Shown one piece after another: positions 44,819-56,289 of a stretch of DNA of 64,000 nt. The notes below the pieces were generated by a model. The model did no database searches. It was not told the origin of the DNA and was given only the letters and a program-made list of their open reading frames with translations. The stretch covers positions 62,001-126,000 of the forward strand of contig JAMXSV010000006.1 of NCBI GenBank assembly GCA_027559495.1. The letters run 5' to 3'. Position 1 is the stretch's first letter. The number at the start of each line of letters is the position of its first letter. The position numbers were made by a program, and so were the translations under genes. The DNA is from Aurifilum marmelostoma (Eukaryota; Ascomycota; Sordariomycetes; Diaporthales; Cryphonectriaceae).

Positions 44819-46180
44819 GGAATGAGGCAACCGCGAATGAGGAGCGAGAGACAGGTGATGACGGAAGCGACTATGACTGAATGACAAGCCATGAGAACAT
44901 ATTTTGGGAATATATCGAGACAAACTTCTCGGACTTCAAATGAAATAGTGCAGGTATTGAACCAAATATAGACGCCGATGCTCGAGATGAGATGTGATAT
45001 ACCTACCTTCTGCTTAAGTGCACAACTGCAATTAAACTATCGTGACCAATATCATATGGAGGCCTTCCAACGTCAATGAGCCGCTGACGGGAAGGAAGAT
45101 TCAAGGTGTCGCCACCCACAACGAACGATTCACAAACAGGCATCATGCCAGTCATTCGCTGTTCTCGACGAGGGAAATGGCTGGGCGGTCTTTTGGTAGC
45201 CGAGCTGGAAGAAGGTGCCATTTTAGGTCGCTGATAATTCGAAGTGGGCCAAGCATGGTAGAGAAGACCCGCTTGGCACCGCTGTTGGTCGTGGTGATTA
45301 ATTGATTGGGGTCTGCGGGTGCGGGGAGCGATGTCGAGGTAGAAGTAACGTTCAGGTCAGCCATGTTAGGTTTCTGTTCCGAATCGTCGCCGGTCTTTGG
45401 ACCATGCGGAACAAGGCTCCTAACCAAATCACGGGCAGAGACGATTCCTCGATGTTGTATGATGCCCACAGCTCTACTCAATAAGCAGACCTGCGCGAGC
45501 AAGTGAGGCCGGCAAGTTCCTTGAGAGCAGTGGTTCTGTAAGTCGGCAAGGATGCTCGCGCCTTCGGCTCAATGGCGACTCTATCGCAGCACACAGGCGC
45601 ACAAACCAAGCTCTCCTGCAGACTCGGGTGATACAGTTTGGGTCAGTGATGCTTGGTGCCGATAAAATGGGACTTCACACTCGTAAAGACTCTGCAGATG
45701 CATTGGAACCTCGAGGAGAAAGGTGCATTCGAGGTCATAAAGAGATCTCCGCGGAACGTCGTGGCCGAAATGAACCCCTCATTTGTTGCACCCTCCTGTA
45801 CTACTACGCTGTGCCGTAATGGGTATTGGCTCCTCCCTCACTATACCACACTTACTTCATAATGCTACTACTACCTGGCGGTAGAAATTTATGCTTAGCT
45901 ATCTGCGGTTAGCGCCGCTTGTACCCGGTAGAGAACCCGAGGGAGGAACGTTGAGGCTGACGCACGGGCCACTTTCTCAACGGGCGGGGGCCTAAAGCGG
46001 CACTAAGCCATTCCTGGTTTCTCGGACAAGGGTGGGGGACAGCTCTAAGTCTGTTGCTGTTCTCCTTCCCGGACACCAAAAGTTACCAAGCTGATCGACT
46101 CTATCACATATCGAAATCAATAAATCACAACAATTATCACGTCAATGTCAACGTGGCACTAGTGTTGTGTGTTGGGAGCA
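44819..46180. other. Intergenic region with one weak minus-strand frame
   Basis: About 1.36 kb. The only notable frame is 45152-45364 on the minus strand, listed separately. Nothing else seen. Confidence 0.45.
45152..45364 (-). CDS. Possible small hypothetical protein
   Basis: ATG at 45364 opens a 70-residue frame with ordinary composition (Ser/Thr-rich start, then MLGPLRIISDLKWHLLPARL). No homologous family, signal peptide or supporting introns were recognised, so it may be chance or a relic. Confidence 0.2.
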   Translation of the reverse strand: MADLNVTSTSTSLPAPADPNQLITTTNSGAKRVFSTMLGPLRIISDLKWHLLPARLPKDRPAISLVENSE

Positions 46181-47157
46181 ATGGGTGGCACAACGACACT
46201 CACCCCGGAGAACATCACTCTGGAAGAGTTCCAAGGAGTACTCAAGCGATACGAGCAGATGATAGAGGCCGTGTCTGCTTCCAAGGGTGGTAAGCTCCCT
46301 CTCTGTCTCTCTCTGTCTCTATCACACACACCCCGTGTTTCGGTGGGTGGTATAGTGCACACTGGACTGACCAATCGGCAGCAAAACCTGGCCAGAAGAC
46401 GCTTGCAGAGCTGGACTACTACCGATATGTGGAGGCGCCAAACCTCTTCTCTCTGGCCAAGCCGGTGCGGACCATGCAACTTGAGCATGTCAAGACCTTA
46501 GTTGAGTGGAAGCTGTATGCATTCACCTGCCTGGCTATGGCGTGCCTCGCTTGTGGCGCGCCAACGCATCGGATGTGAATAGAGCCGGCAGTCCATCGCA
46601 CTAGCTGACGACCACCCAGAAAACATGGGAAGTCTCGCCCGACTCTGATGAAGCTCGTGTCGTCAAACGATGAGCCCTTCGTCGAATCTACGGTCAAGAG
46701 CGCAGTGGAAACATACTCGCATAAGAAAGATGCGGCGGCGGGCGTTGACATCTTGACCAAGCTCAGAGGGATCGGTCCAGCCACGGCGTCCCTCCTTCTT
46801 TCAGTCTACGACCCCGAGAGGATCATCTTTTTTGCAGACGAGGCTTTCTACTGGCTCTGCTGTAAGGGCAATCAGACCCCCATCAAGTACAACGCCAAAG
46901 AGTACAAACAGCTCGACCGCAGCTCACAAGATCTGGTCGATCGGCTCCATGTAAAGGCGGTGGACGTAGAACGGGTCGCCTATGTACTGATGAACGAGTC
47001 CGACTCTCCTCCAAATCCACAGGTGGAAAAAAAGGAACTTGTCGACAAGAAGGTGGCGGAGACGGCGCGATCTGCCCCTGCCAAGAGGAAACCAGACACG
47101 CTTGTAGATGAAGCTCCCGCTCCTCGTCGATCTAAAAGAGGCAGGAAAAATGTTTGA
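46181..47157 (+). CDS. Conserved fungal helix-hairpin-helix protein of unknown function
   Basis: Three exons, 46181-46289, 46382-46514 and 46620-47157, giving 259 aa. Both introns (92 and 105 bp) have good donors and branches, and splicing produces a smooth sequence (KGAKPGQKTLAELDYYRY and VEWKLKHGKSRPTLMKLV). A helix-hairpin-helix motif, LTKLRGIGPATASLLLSVYD (about residues 126-145), is followed by FFADEAFYWLCC. This resembles the DNA-backbone-binding part of base-excision glycosylases, yet I see no iron-sulfur cluster cysteines or GPD loop. The C-terminal 50 residues are charged and end in RRSKRGRKNV, a likely nuclear signal. The layout suggests a nuclear DNA-binding or repair-related protein. 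The family appears widespread among ascomycetes but I know no assigned function. Confidence 0.82.
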
Positions 47158-48525
47158 CTTGCATTAGCCACCGGCAAGTCCTCAGGCATTCGAGACAGTT
47201 CTTGGTGGAACGCCAACACAACACACAAGCGCGCATGGATCGCCTTGAGCGTGTCTACGTCTACATGGTGGCCCAACGCTCCATCGGGATGAGATCGACA
47301 TGCCGTACGACGCTGGGCAAGGTTGAATATCTGCTTTGTTCCGTATAGTAGACCCCCCGTCGGATATTTATCCTCGGAGCCAACGGACCCTCAGAGGAGC
47401 GGCAGGGCAGTGTACGTCATGTCCCGCCCTTGGAGAGCTGCTGTGCCGCTCTCAAAAATTTCCGAGCGGGCAGCTTACCGGTCGGCCGTCGATTCCGTGG
47501 CCTCATACCCTGAGATACGACCCTAGCGCCGGACACAGTTGGCATGAATAGCCGATGTTTCTCCCCTCAGACATCAAGAGAATCTGATTGGGCGGCAATT
47601 CCTCCTTTTCAGCTCGAATGAGCGAGACCGTCTTTGAAGGTATTTGGAAGGTGGTATGCGAGTATTCCCGATCACCAGAGTCTCAACGGCGGAGACAGTA
47701 CCCTTGTACTATCATGTGGCAAAATCGCCTGCAGAGGTCCAGTCAAACTACACAAGATGCTGGAAACCGGTGAATCCGGTGCTGATAGCTGGATGCGTGC
47801 ATAGCGTAACATACATGGACTGCACGGCTGCCCACATAAGTGCATAATTATAGCAAGGTTCGTCGTCCGGTCTGGGGGAGCCCTTCCCCGCAACAACATC
47901 TACATGGCTTTCTTCTGTCTTGGCAGTTCGTCCGCTCGGCCTGGGGCAATAGAGTTCAGCCTTATGCAACTGGACAAGCAGTGATTCGGTTTTTGGGAGA
48001 CACCCTGCCCGCAGGTATCCCATTCGGCAAAACGGCCCGACATTAGGCTTGTTAGGTGGACAATCAACGATGCAAGGATCCCCATTGGGCCCCGGGCTGC
48101 GTTTCCCCTAGCATTAGCCATGCAGCCGGTCAAGGCAGCCTCAATCCTTTCACATGCTTCAGAAACACACTTTCGATACGAGAAAGAGGACGACGGCAAG
48201 CCAGAGAGCCCAGATTGCCCGCTCGACTGTAACAACAGATATGCGCTTCAGTGCAGCTGAGACATGCATGGAGGGTTCGCGATATTTTTCGGTCTCGCGG
48301 TCATTGGAAGCAAAGCCATGGCGCCACCCTGCGAGCGTCAGCCGGGCTTGTGCTGTATGTGGAGGTAGGGAGGGAGGGGGCGGGGGCGGGCTCCTTGTAA
48401 TCTCAGCGTAAGAAATCATTGATATCTAGATACACCACCGCAGTCCAGGGGGACCGGTTATCCTGTCAGCTTCTTATGACGTTGCAGACATACCCAACTC
48501 TTTCGCCATCAAAGCATCCGGAACC
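47158..48525. other. Intergenic region
   Basis: About 1.37 kb with no supported gene. A G-rich run (48366-48390) lies upstream of the DUF1479 gene. Confidence 0.5.
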
Positions 48526-50284
48526 ATGAACACACCGCCCGAAGACGAGATACTGTCCCTTCCTGGGATGATTGCGAAGATCAAGGAGGATCTTGTGCTT
48601 GCGGACGAGGTCGCCCTTACAAGGTCTTGGGAACGACTCCTGCATCTGCTCAGGGAGGAAGTCAAGGCTATAGTTGCTGAGGCAGATCCGACAAGTAAGA
48701 TTCCCACGATCGACTTTGAAGATCTAAGGTATGCTACCACTCTACAGCTCAACCCACACCGTCTTTCAACAATGCTTCTTGCTGTCCCTTCTTATTCAAG
48801 CTCTACATTTTCTTTACATACGCCCCTCCACAAATTTCTTGTTCTGTCTCTTAGAGATGTCATTCTAACGGCGAGGCCTGGATACGTAGCATTGCTACCA
48901 AGGCGGAGCCATTCCTGGAGGGCCTCAAGACAAAGGGGGCAGCAGTGATCCACAGCATCGTCTCGGCCGATGAAGCAGGGACGTGGGTTGAAAGCTTGGA
49001 CGAGTACCTCCGATACAACCCTCACACGAAAGCCTCGCCCCCCGAACACCCGGAGGTGTACGAGCTCTTCTGGAGCCTGTCTCAGCTGTGTGCTCGAGCT
49101 CATCCTAACGTGCTCGCCGCGCAGAAGACCCTTATGTGCCGCTGCTGGAAGCATACCAATGTCCCTGGATCGTTTTCAGAATCCCTATCGACCAATCATC
49201 CTGTGACATATGCAGATCGCATTCGATTTGTATGTGAATGCTGCTATAGCAGATCAACAGGAAGCCCCTTAGCTTCTACGACCAGTGCGCAGGTGGATGG
49301 TGGTAGTGCTGAGAGGTGGGAGGTGGACAGCTCCGGCGGGCACTCGAAGAGCAGAATATACCACAGGATCTGGTCTGGCGAGTGGGAGGACTATGACCCG
49401 TGGGACACCAGTGCCCACCTGCTGGCAGTCAACAGTGATCATTTCGATGGCGAGTCCTCGGTTGGCAACGTGTTCAGAATGTTTAATGGAATGCTGGCAC
49501 TCAACCCGACGGAAACCCCGGCCATGCGCTTCTGTCCGCTTCCTCTCAAGCTTGTTACAGCATACTGGCTGCTGAGGCCATTCTTCTCGGCCAAGCGGCC
49601 ACTGAGCGGAGGAGTCAAGGGTCAGAATAATACAGAGGCATTCTTGAATCCCTCCAACTGGGCTCTCGATACACTGCAGAGCCCCATCGTCCATGGCGCC
49701 CAGCCGTCCCATGCACAGGAGATCAACACTATCCTGCATCCTCATCTCCAGCTTGACAAGACCCTCATCCCGTTACCTCGGCTGAAGCCAGGCGACCTCG
49801 TGATCTGGCACCCGGACGCCATCCACGCCGACTCCCCGCTCTCCCCCCTCCTGCACCCACGCCCCTCGGTCCCCCCTGCACCCCGCAACAATACGCTAGC
49901 GACGACGACCCGGCGCCTCCTCCCTCACCACCCACGTTCCTCTACCTCCCCACCTGTCCGCTCACCCAAGCCAACGCCCGCTTCCTCGTCCGCCAGCGCA
50001 GAACATTCATCCTCGGCCTGCCTGGCCCGGACTTTTCGGCCTCCCCGCCGCACAAGGTGGGTCACCAGGACGATGGCGATGGAGGCAACGATATCGGCGA
50101 GAGCTGCCACATGGGACGGCCCGGCGCGCAGGAGGTCCACGACGCGGGCGGAAATGAGGCTCTGCGGGCGATGGGGCTGTTGGCTTGGGATGAGGCCGGG
50201 GCGAGAGATGAGGGGGAGAGGATGTTGTTGGCAAAGGCTAACGGGATTCTGTTCCCGAGGGAGGGGGGATTTCAGATAGGCTAG
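48526..50284 (+). CDS. DUF1479-family oxygenase-like protein, frame-disrupted
   Basis: Exon 1 is 48526-48728; exon 2 starts at about 48857 (after TTAGAG) and continues to 50284. Family blocks seen: WERLLHLLREEVKAI, IPTIDFEDL, KTKGAAVIHSIV, EVYELFWSLSQLCARAHPN, STNHPVTYADRIR, VDGGSAERW, FRMFNGML, WLLRPFF, PRLKPGDLVIWHPDAIHA, FLYLPTCPLT and the end ANGILFPREGGFQIG. DUF1479 proteins are predicted Fe(II)/2OG-like beta-helix enzymes. Two anomalies occur. First, the usual GPHVDGG metal motif reads SAQVDGG, so the first His ligand is Gln, and the segment before it is longer than usual. An intron at about 49230-49292 is possible but does not restore the His. Second, a one-base frame break occurs among C-runs between about 49835 and 49890, after which the family C terminus continues in another frame. 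The gene may be a pseudogene or a changed enzyme plus an assembly error. Confidence 0.7.
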
Positions 50285-50938
50285 TAATTTGGAATATGAG
50301 AAGCCATGTGACTGCTGTGTGCTACCGATGAATACCATTTCCCAGGAAGCGTTGGCATTGTAGCTGTGGCGTTTGAAACCTCCTTGAATTCTTCTTGGAA
50401 ATGCATTTGGGTCTGTGGTCACCTCGTTGTTGTCAATCCTCATTTTGTGTTGTTCGGCGATACTATTCAGCTGGTTGGGCAAATTGATGTTATCATACAA
50501 GCCTCACCTCTTGTATAGCACTCCTGAGTTGATAGTCCGAGAAGGCACAAGATGTGACAAGGCTTTCTCGAGATGGGGCACATAGTTGACAGCGCTGAAT
50601 AGACGGAAAAAAACACCATTTGTACGAAATCAATGTATTTGCCCAGATCATGATGACATCTGAAAGCATCCTACGCCTCGTTTTCGTTGGTAATCATACA
50701 TCCACACATGATGCCGGACGCCTCATGCTTCGAAGAAACCTGGCTGACCTCTGGACCGCCCTGAACGCCCTTCCACCGCCGTCCTCTCGCACCATGCGTT
50801 GCTTCTCCGCGAAACTTTCCATCAATTTTGTCTTCTTCCATATCGGAAACAGGCACATTTTCTCTGCACTCTTGCTAGGCCCTTCACCGACGCTACCGCG
50901 AGAGTCCATGCAGTGACGTGTCGGCTGGAACAGTCTGT
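50285..50938. other. Short intergenic region between convergent genes
   Basis: About 650 bp between the stop codons of the DUF1479 and BAP31-like genes; no coding signal seen. Confidence 0.5.
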
Positions 50939-51874
50939 TTACCTGTTCTTCTTGGGGGTGCCGTCTTGCTGAGCCACCTTCTCGGTCAGCTCATTGTACT
51001 CCTTGTGCAGACCGCTGGCCTGCTTCTTCAGGGTCTCGATGTCCTGGTCCTTCTTGGCAAGCTCCTTGCGCAGGCGGGCGATCTCGCCGGGCTCGCCAGC
51101 GGCAGCGAGCTTCTCGGCCTGCTTAGTGTTCTTGTCGGTGCCCTCGTACTGCTTGACGCGCTCCTCAAGGCGGAGGACCTCGAGGATCATGATGTAGGTG
51201 CGGTTCAAGATGAGAGAGAGGAACAGCGTGAAGCCGCACAGGTACATGTTGCGCTGGGAGTAGAACTTGCGGGCCTGCACCTCCAGACGCTCGTGACCCA
51301 TGATCTGCCTGCTGATGGGGCGGGAGAGATTAGCCGACTGAACTCTCCTCGTGGGAGACACGATTTCCATTGTTTCATGTGGAATTGTGCCTGGCCTGCA
51401 AAGTGAATGGCCGGATGGTAATGGCAGCAGTGGTGGCCGCGTGTAAAAAAGGGGGCTGGGGGGAACATACGCAGCGGTGTTACCGTCAGAGGCCTGGGAG
51501 AGCTCGACCTGGACGCGGTAGACGCGGTTGACACTGTCGATGAACAGAATCAGAATGAAGATGAAGGTGATCTTCATGCCGTATTGTAACTTCGCAACGA
51601 TGGGGTTCTCGGAGATGAAGCTGGATGCAATTTCAACGTCAGTCCTGTCGGCAGGTTCGGATGGGCAGACGGCTGGACCGGGGGGGGGGACATATTTACG
51701 TGAACATCTTCCTCTTGACGGTGAAGGGAAGAGGGACAATGAGGAGCATGAACAGAGCCATCTCTGCCATGAGGAGGAGGAAGACCTGTGGAAAGGCATT
51801 GTCAGCAGGCCAGGACAGCGTGCACTGCAATTGAAGTCGAGGCTTGTTCCTACCAGGCTGTAGTAGAGAGTCAT
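50939..51874 (-). CDS. BAP31/Yet-like endoplasmic reticulum membrane protein
   Basis: Four exons on the minus strand: 51874-51854 (21 nt), 51785-51700, 51620-51471 and 51311-50939, giving 209 aa. The first exon has seven codons (MTLYYSL). Three membrane helices follow: VFLLLMAEMALFMLLIVPL, MKITFIFILILFIDSV and MYLCGFTLFLSLILNRTYIM. The C-terminal cytosolic part is a coiled coil (LRKELAKKDQDIETLKKQ) ending in KKNR, a dilysine-like ER retrieval signal. Length, topology and the QARKFYSQRNMYL block match the B-cell receptor-associated protein 31 family, Yet1/Yet3 in yeast. These proteins assist sorting and quality control of membrane proteins leaving the ER. All splice phases agree. Confidence 0.9.
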   Translation of the reverse strand: MTLYYSLVGTSLDFNCSARCPGLLTMPFHRSSSSSWQRWLCSCSSLSLFPSPSRGRCSRKYVPPPGPAVCPSEPADRTDVEIASSFISENPIVAKLQYGMKITFIFILILFIDSVNRVYRVQVELSQASDGNTAAYVPPSPLFYTRPPLLPLPSGHSLCRPGTIPHETMEIVSPTRRVQSANLSRPISRQIMGHERLEVQARKFYSQRNMYLCGFTLFLSLILNRTYIMILEVLRLEERVKQYEGTDKNTKQAEKLAAAGEPGEIARLRKELAKKDQDIETLKKQASGLHKEYNELTEKVAQQDGTPKKNR

Positions 51875-52735
51875 CTTGGGAGAGCTTCAAGCTGGTTCTT
51901 GATTTGTGGATCGGTATGTTTTCACAGTGTTATGCTGTCGTCGTCAGGTCGAGACTGGGAAACAGAAATGATCTGAAGAGAAGATGTCGAGGTGAGATGT
52001 CGAGTACTTAAGAACAAATACACAAGAATGTAATGTGCAGTTTGTGCTCAAGGGGTTGACAGAGGAGGCACGAGGAAAGTTGAGTGAGGTGGCCAGTTGT
52101 CGCCCGTAGCTCAAGCTGCTCAGGCTGGACCAAGGTGGGACAGGGGGGGGGGGTTATGACGCGGGCTGACTACAACGTCATCACCTGTGGCTTCCTCCAC
52201 CCTGGCACGCCTGGTAAACAGACTGACAGAGCACTGCCTTGTATGCACGGGCCATGCACTACAACCCGAGAGGGAGCCGGGGCTTCACCTTCTCCGGAGT
52301 TTCTTCACTGATTCACCTTTGGCTTATTTTTACCCTGATGTAATAGTAAACGGGATCTCGAACTTGTTCAGGAATGCAGACTTCACTCTGGGTCATTTTA
52401 GAGTCATGACTATCAGGTTACCCAAGGCAACACTCACAAGAGGACAGAATTCGTTGCAACTACTGGAAACACAGCTCTGTAGATCATGCTAGCTGAGGAC
52501 GAGATCACCTCAAATATTTAATTCATCTGCGGCAGCACAGAGCATTCAGAGTGCCAAATAAATATATTCACCGTGATCACCCACGATTCACAAACACCTA
52601 ACTCCAAGCTTTTGATCCACTGCAGGAAATCCTTCGTGATTACATGCCGTCCATGCCCAGCCATCAAGAATGAGAAGAAATGAAAGAAAAAAAAATAAGA
52701 AGAAAGAGTGTTGAGTATGGGAACCACCACCCCCT
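51875..52735. other. Intergenic region
   Basis: About 860 bp between the BAP31-like start and the PEX13 stop; includes a G9 run near 52144-52152. No coding region seen. Confidence 0.5.
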
Positions 52736-54164
52736 CTAGCTGTAGAATTGAGACTTCTGGAAGCTCTCTGCGCTGATGTCTCCAGGCTTGCCAACGGGGA
52801 TGGGCACCTTCTCCGGCTCGGCTGCCTCCTTGTGGACAGCGCTGGTGATGCTGGACGTCAGAGAGTTCGCCCTGCTGCTGTCAACAGACGCCGTGGCCTT
52901 GATCGCAGCCACCGGCTTCCTCGCAATCTCCAGGAACGTGGACGGCAGATAGCCCATCCTGCCGTCCCTGGCGCGACACCGCCACCAGTCGCTTGGGTTA
53001 CCCAGCGGGTCTGTCTTGCTCAGCACGGCCACGAGGTCGCCCTTCTTCACCTCCAGGTCGACGCCCTGCACGACGGCATCCCCGCGGGTCTCGGGCGAGA
53101 AGTCCCATAGCACGCGGCAGAACTCGAGCTTGGCCGGGTCGAGGGGCTGTGCCTGGATCTGTCGCCTCCGCTCCTCCTCCTCATGCGATGCAGCCATGGA
53201 CCGCACCATCTTCGTCATGAGATATGGCAGTCCGAATGCGAACAGGAGGAAGAAGATGAGGGGCTTTCGGCTCGGCTTGGCTGGCGTGGAGCCCGGGGGT
53301 CCCTCTACGTGTCGACCCTCGAATCTCGCAAACGAGGCTGGTGTGAGGGCCATGGCGTCGGCGGGAGGCGGTCGACCTGTGATCTTGGCGATGAGCGTCC
53401 TGATCCACCGCATGAGCGTGTAGATACCCAGGACCTGGCCCAGTGTGTCGCGCAAGTTCCCGAACTGTTCGGCCACTGCTACCACCGCTGTACCTGAATG
53501 TCAGCACCGGAACGATGGATTCCTTTTTGGATGAAGAACATGTATGTGTAACGCACCATAGAAGCTCGAGTGTGTCGTCATATAGGTACTCTCCAGCATC
53601 TGTGCGAAACCGCCAAACGCACCCACGATCCCTTCCAAGACCTGGAACGTGGCCTGTGTGCTCTGGTTCACCCTGTTCGTCAGGCTCTCGGGGTTGTTTG
53701 GGTCACCAGGCATGCCGCCCATGCCACCGTACATGCCACCGCCGTAGCCGCCCATGGGACGGTAACCACCGTATCCGCCGTACATGCCGCCGCCGAGGCC
53801 GCCACCGAGTCCTCCATAGCCGCCGTAGCTGCCGTATGTAGAGCCGTAGGGGGAGTAGGACGAGTACGTGGAGGGGTATGCGCCGCCATAGGAGCTGTAG
53901 CCCGGGGCTCCTAGCCTGCTGTATGCCGCGGCGTTCTGGTTAACCGAGGTGGAAAGGGACTCGGGTCGTGGTGGTATGGCTGGAGAGGCAGCTGATGCAG
54001 TTGCAGATGGTGTCGCCGCGGTGGTCGAGGGTGGCGTTGCTGCTGTGGTCCGTTGTTAGCTCCTTGACGATGTGGCCTATGAAAACTCGAGACTGAGAGC
54101 AGAACATACCTGTTGCCGCGCCTGTCGCGCCTGCACGCTCCCAGGGCTTTGGAGGGGATGCCAT
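52736..54164 (-). CDS. pex13: Peroxisomal membrane docking protein Pex13
   Basis: Three exons on the minus strand: 54164-54110, 54042 (or 54039) to 53557, and 53487-52736, about 430 aa. The N terminus is MASPPKPWERAG, the Pex13 entry. A Gly/Tyr-rich stretch (YGGYGGLGGGLGGGMYGGYG) follows, characteristic of the family and able to form a permeable phase. After STQATFQVLEGIVGAFGGFAQMLESTYMTTHSSFYA come membrane segments near GQVLGIYTLMRWIRTLIAK and KPLIFFLLFAFGLPYLM. The C terminus holds an SH3 domain (CRVLWDFSPE, KKGDLVAVL, WWRCRARDGRMGYLPSTF) that in yeast binds Pex14 and Pex5. The protein docks cargo receptors at the peroxisome membrane. Intron 1 ends in CAGCAG, a tandem acceptor that can add or omit one Ala. 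Confidence 0.93.
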
Positions 54165-55029
54165 GTTGTGTGTAGTCGGTCTCAAGGAGAGAGGGAAAGC
54201 TGCTGCCCGTTACAGCGATTTGCCTTCTTTCTCAAAAAGGCAGCGATCCGGTAGCGGCGCTGGCTCCGCTGCAGTGGGTGGATGGGCACGACTAATTAAA
54301 TCAGTTGGCTCGTCTGCCTACCTGGCAACACGAGGGACCAGGCCGTCTTATGGGAGTGACATTAGAAGAAGAAAATACGTAGTAGAAAAGGTTGGGATGG
54401 AGAATCCGGGGAAATAGATGGACGGCGTGAACGCAGCAAAAACTCAGCAAACCATCAACGGCAGACCACGGCGACCCATGAAAGTCCCTAGGCTCGTGGG
54501 TGCCCAGCCCCCGGCTAGTCAGTCTCTCAGTGTGCCAGAGCCTCGGTACATGGAATGATTTTGCGTGGGGCCCTGCTTATCTAAGCCATGCCTCTGTGTC
54601 TCCTTCACATAGTAGTCCGTACCAATTTGCATCTGACAGCCGCAGAGGCCCCTCCTTCATTGATTTTACCTCAGAACCTTCAGCTGCAATCACTCAAATT
54701 ATCACACCCTAGCAATATTGCCCATGTGACATCTTAACAGATTCTCGATAGACTGCAATGCTCAACCCACACAAAGAAACATTGTCGAAGTCCATTATTT
54801 ATCTCTGTGAATTTGAAACAAGAAAAAAAAAAAACATCATATATGCTTGGGCTGATTGAATCAGTTCCTTTAACAGTAAAGGTAGAGAGAGTATCTGAAG
54901 AGTGATTTGCTCATGCTCCGATCCAATGCAGCAGCCCAGCATCGCCTACTTCAGTCTACTGTACAATAATAGCCCATGTCCAAGAAGAACGAGGAAAAAC
55001 AAACAACCCCCCCCCCCCTCCTGACATCT
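54165..55029. other. Intergenic region
   Basis: About 865 bp with a C12 run at about 55007-55018 just beyond the lad1 stop. No coding region seen. Confidence 0.5.
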
Positions 55030-56289
55030 CTAGTCCAAGCTCTGGATCTGGACCTTGATAGCGCCCGTCTTTGGATCCGCCGCCGTGTTGAACGCCTTCA
55101 ATGCGTCCTCCAGAGGGAAGCGGTGGGTGACCAGCTTGGACAGGTCAATGACGCCGTTCTCGATCAGCCTGATGGCGCGGGGCCAGGTGTTGGAGTAGCG
55201 GTACTGCAGCTGGATGTCGACCTCGCGCACGCTGGCCCTCATGAAGGCGATGTTGATCTCGTTGCGGCCCACGCCGATGATGAAGACCTTGCCGCCGAAC
55301 CTGCAGGCCCAGATGGCCGCGTTGATACTGCTCTCCACGCCGGTGCACTCGATGGCCACCGCGGGCTCGATGCCGCCAAACGTCTCGACAATCCTCTTGG
55401 CCGAGTCCTCGGCCGACAGCCTCTCCGCCTTGTGCGTGACGACGCTGGGGCAGAACTCCTTGGCGAACTGGAGCCGGCCCTCGTCGATGTCGGTGATCAC
55501 GATGGGGCACGCGCCCGCCGCCTTTACGCACGCCAGCGTGATCAGACCGATGGGGCCCGCGCCGCAGATGAGCACGGGGTCGCCCACCGTGATCTGAGCC
55601 CTCTTGATGCCGGCGAGCGCCACGCTCAGCGGCTCCAGCATGGCGCCGTTCTCATACGACATGTTGCCAATCTTGTGGCACCACATGGCCGGGTGGTTGA
55701 CGTAGCGCCGCAGCAGGCCGGCCACGGGCGGCGTGGAGAGGAACTCGACCTTGTCGCACCCGTTATACCGGCCCGTGAGACACGGCTCGCACTCGCCGCA
55801 GATAATGTTGGGCTCGATGGCGACGCGGTCGCCCACCTTCAGGTTTGTCACCGAGGGGTGCACCGCGATGACGTCCCCGGCTGACTCGTGGCCCAGGATG
55901 TGGTCCCCGCCCACTATCATGGGCCCGATGCATCCTGCATGCCAGAAGTGAATGTCCGATCTGTGACGGACAGGAGAATAAGAGGGATAAAAATCAGTAA
56001 ACTGGGCACGTCTTCATCTTTGGGGGAGACTGTCACATCATTTCATCCTCAACGACATCTCTCTCACTCTCTCTCACACATACCCACAGATTCCTGTGCT
56101 CCGTACAGCGATCGTGACCTGTCCCGGCAGCAGGTCCTCAGCGCCCTTCTGCACACTCTCCACGGTTGGCTCGGCCGGATTAATCCATAGGTCGTGAGCA
56201 GGATTGGTGTAAACTCCGATGTTGGACTTGGTAGCCATGACGCCGGTGCCGTTCTGTGCAGGTGCTCCGTCTGTCGCGGAAGGACTCAT
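55030..56289 (-). CDS. lad1: L-arabinitol 4-dehydrogenase
   Basis: Two exons on the minus strand, 56289-56084 and 55960-55030, giving 378 aa, the normal length. The intron has a GTATGT donor. It is a zinc medium-chain dehydrogenase. Catalytic zinc ligands are Cys68 (TGICGSD), His93 and Glu94 (GHESAG). The structural-zinc loop NIICGECEPCLTGRYNGC (about 120-137) has its Cys set. The Rossmann motif is CGAGPIGL, and the acidic residue in ITDIDEGRL indicates NAD+ rather than NADP+. Blocks such as KVEFLSTPPVAGLLRRYVNHPAMWCHKIGNM and QLQYRYSNTWPRAIRL match fungal LAD. The enzyme oxidises L-arabinitol to L-xylulose in L-arabinose catabolism in the cytosol. A xylitol or sorbitol dehydrogenase would be the alternative, but N-terminal MSPSATDG and the motif set favour LAD. 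In other fungi it is induced by pentoses. Confidence 0.92.

Noticed and set aside
42200..50300. Secondary-metabolite or NLR/HET defence cluster
   Set aside because: There is no polyketide synthase, peptide synthetase, terpene cyclase, NLR or amyloid-motif partner in the window; the oxygenases and HET gene alone do not define a cluster.
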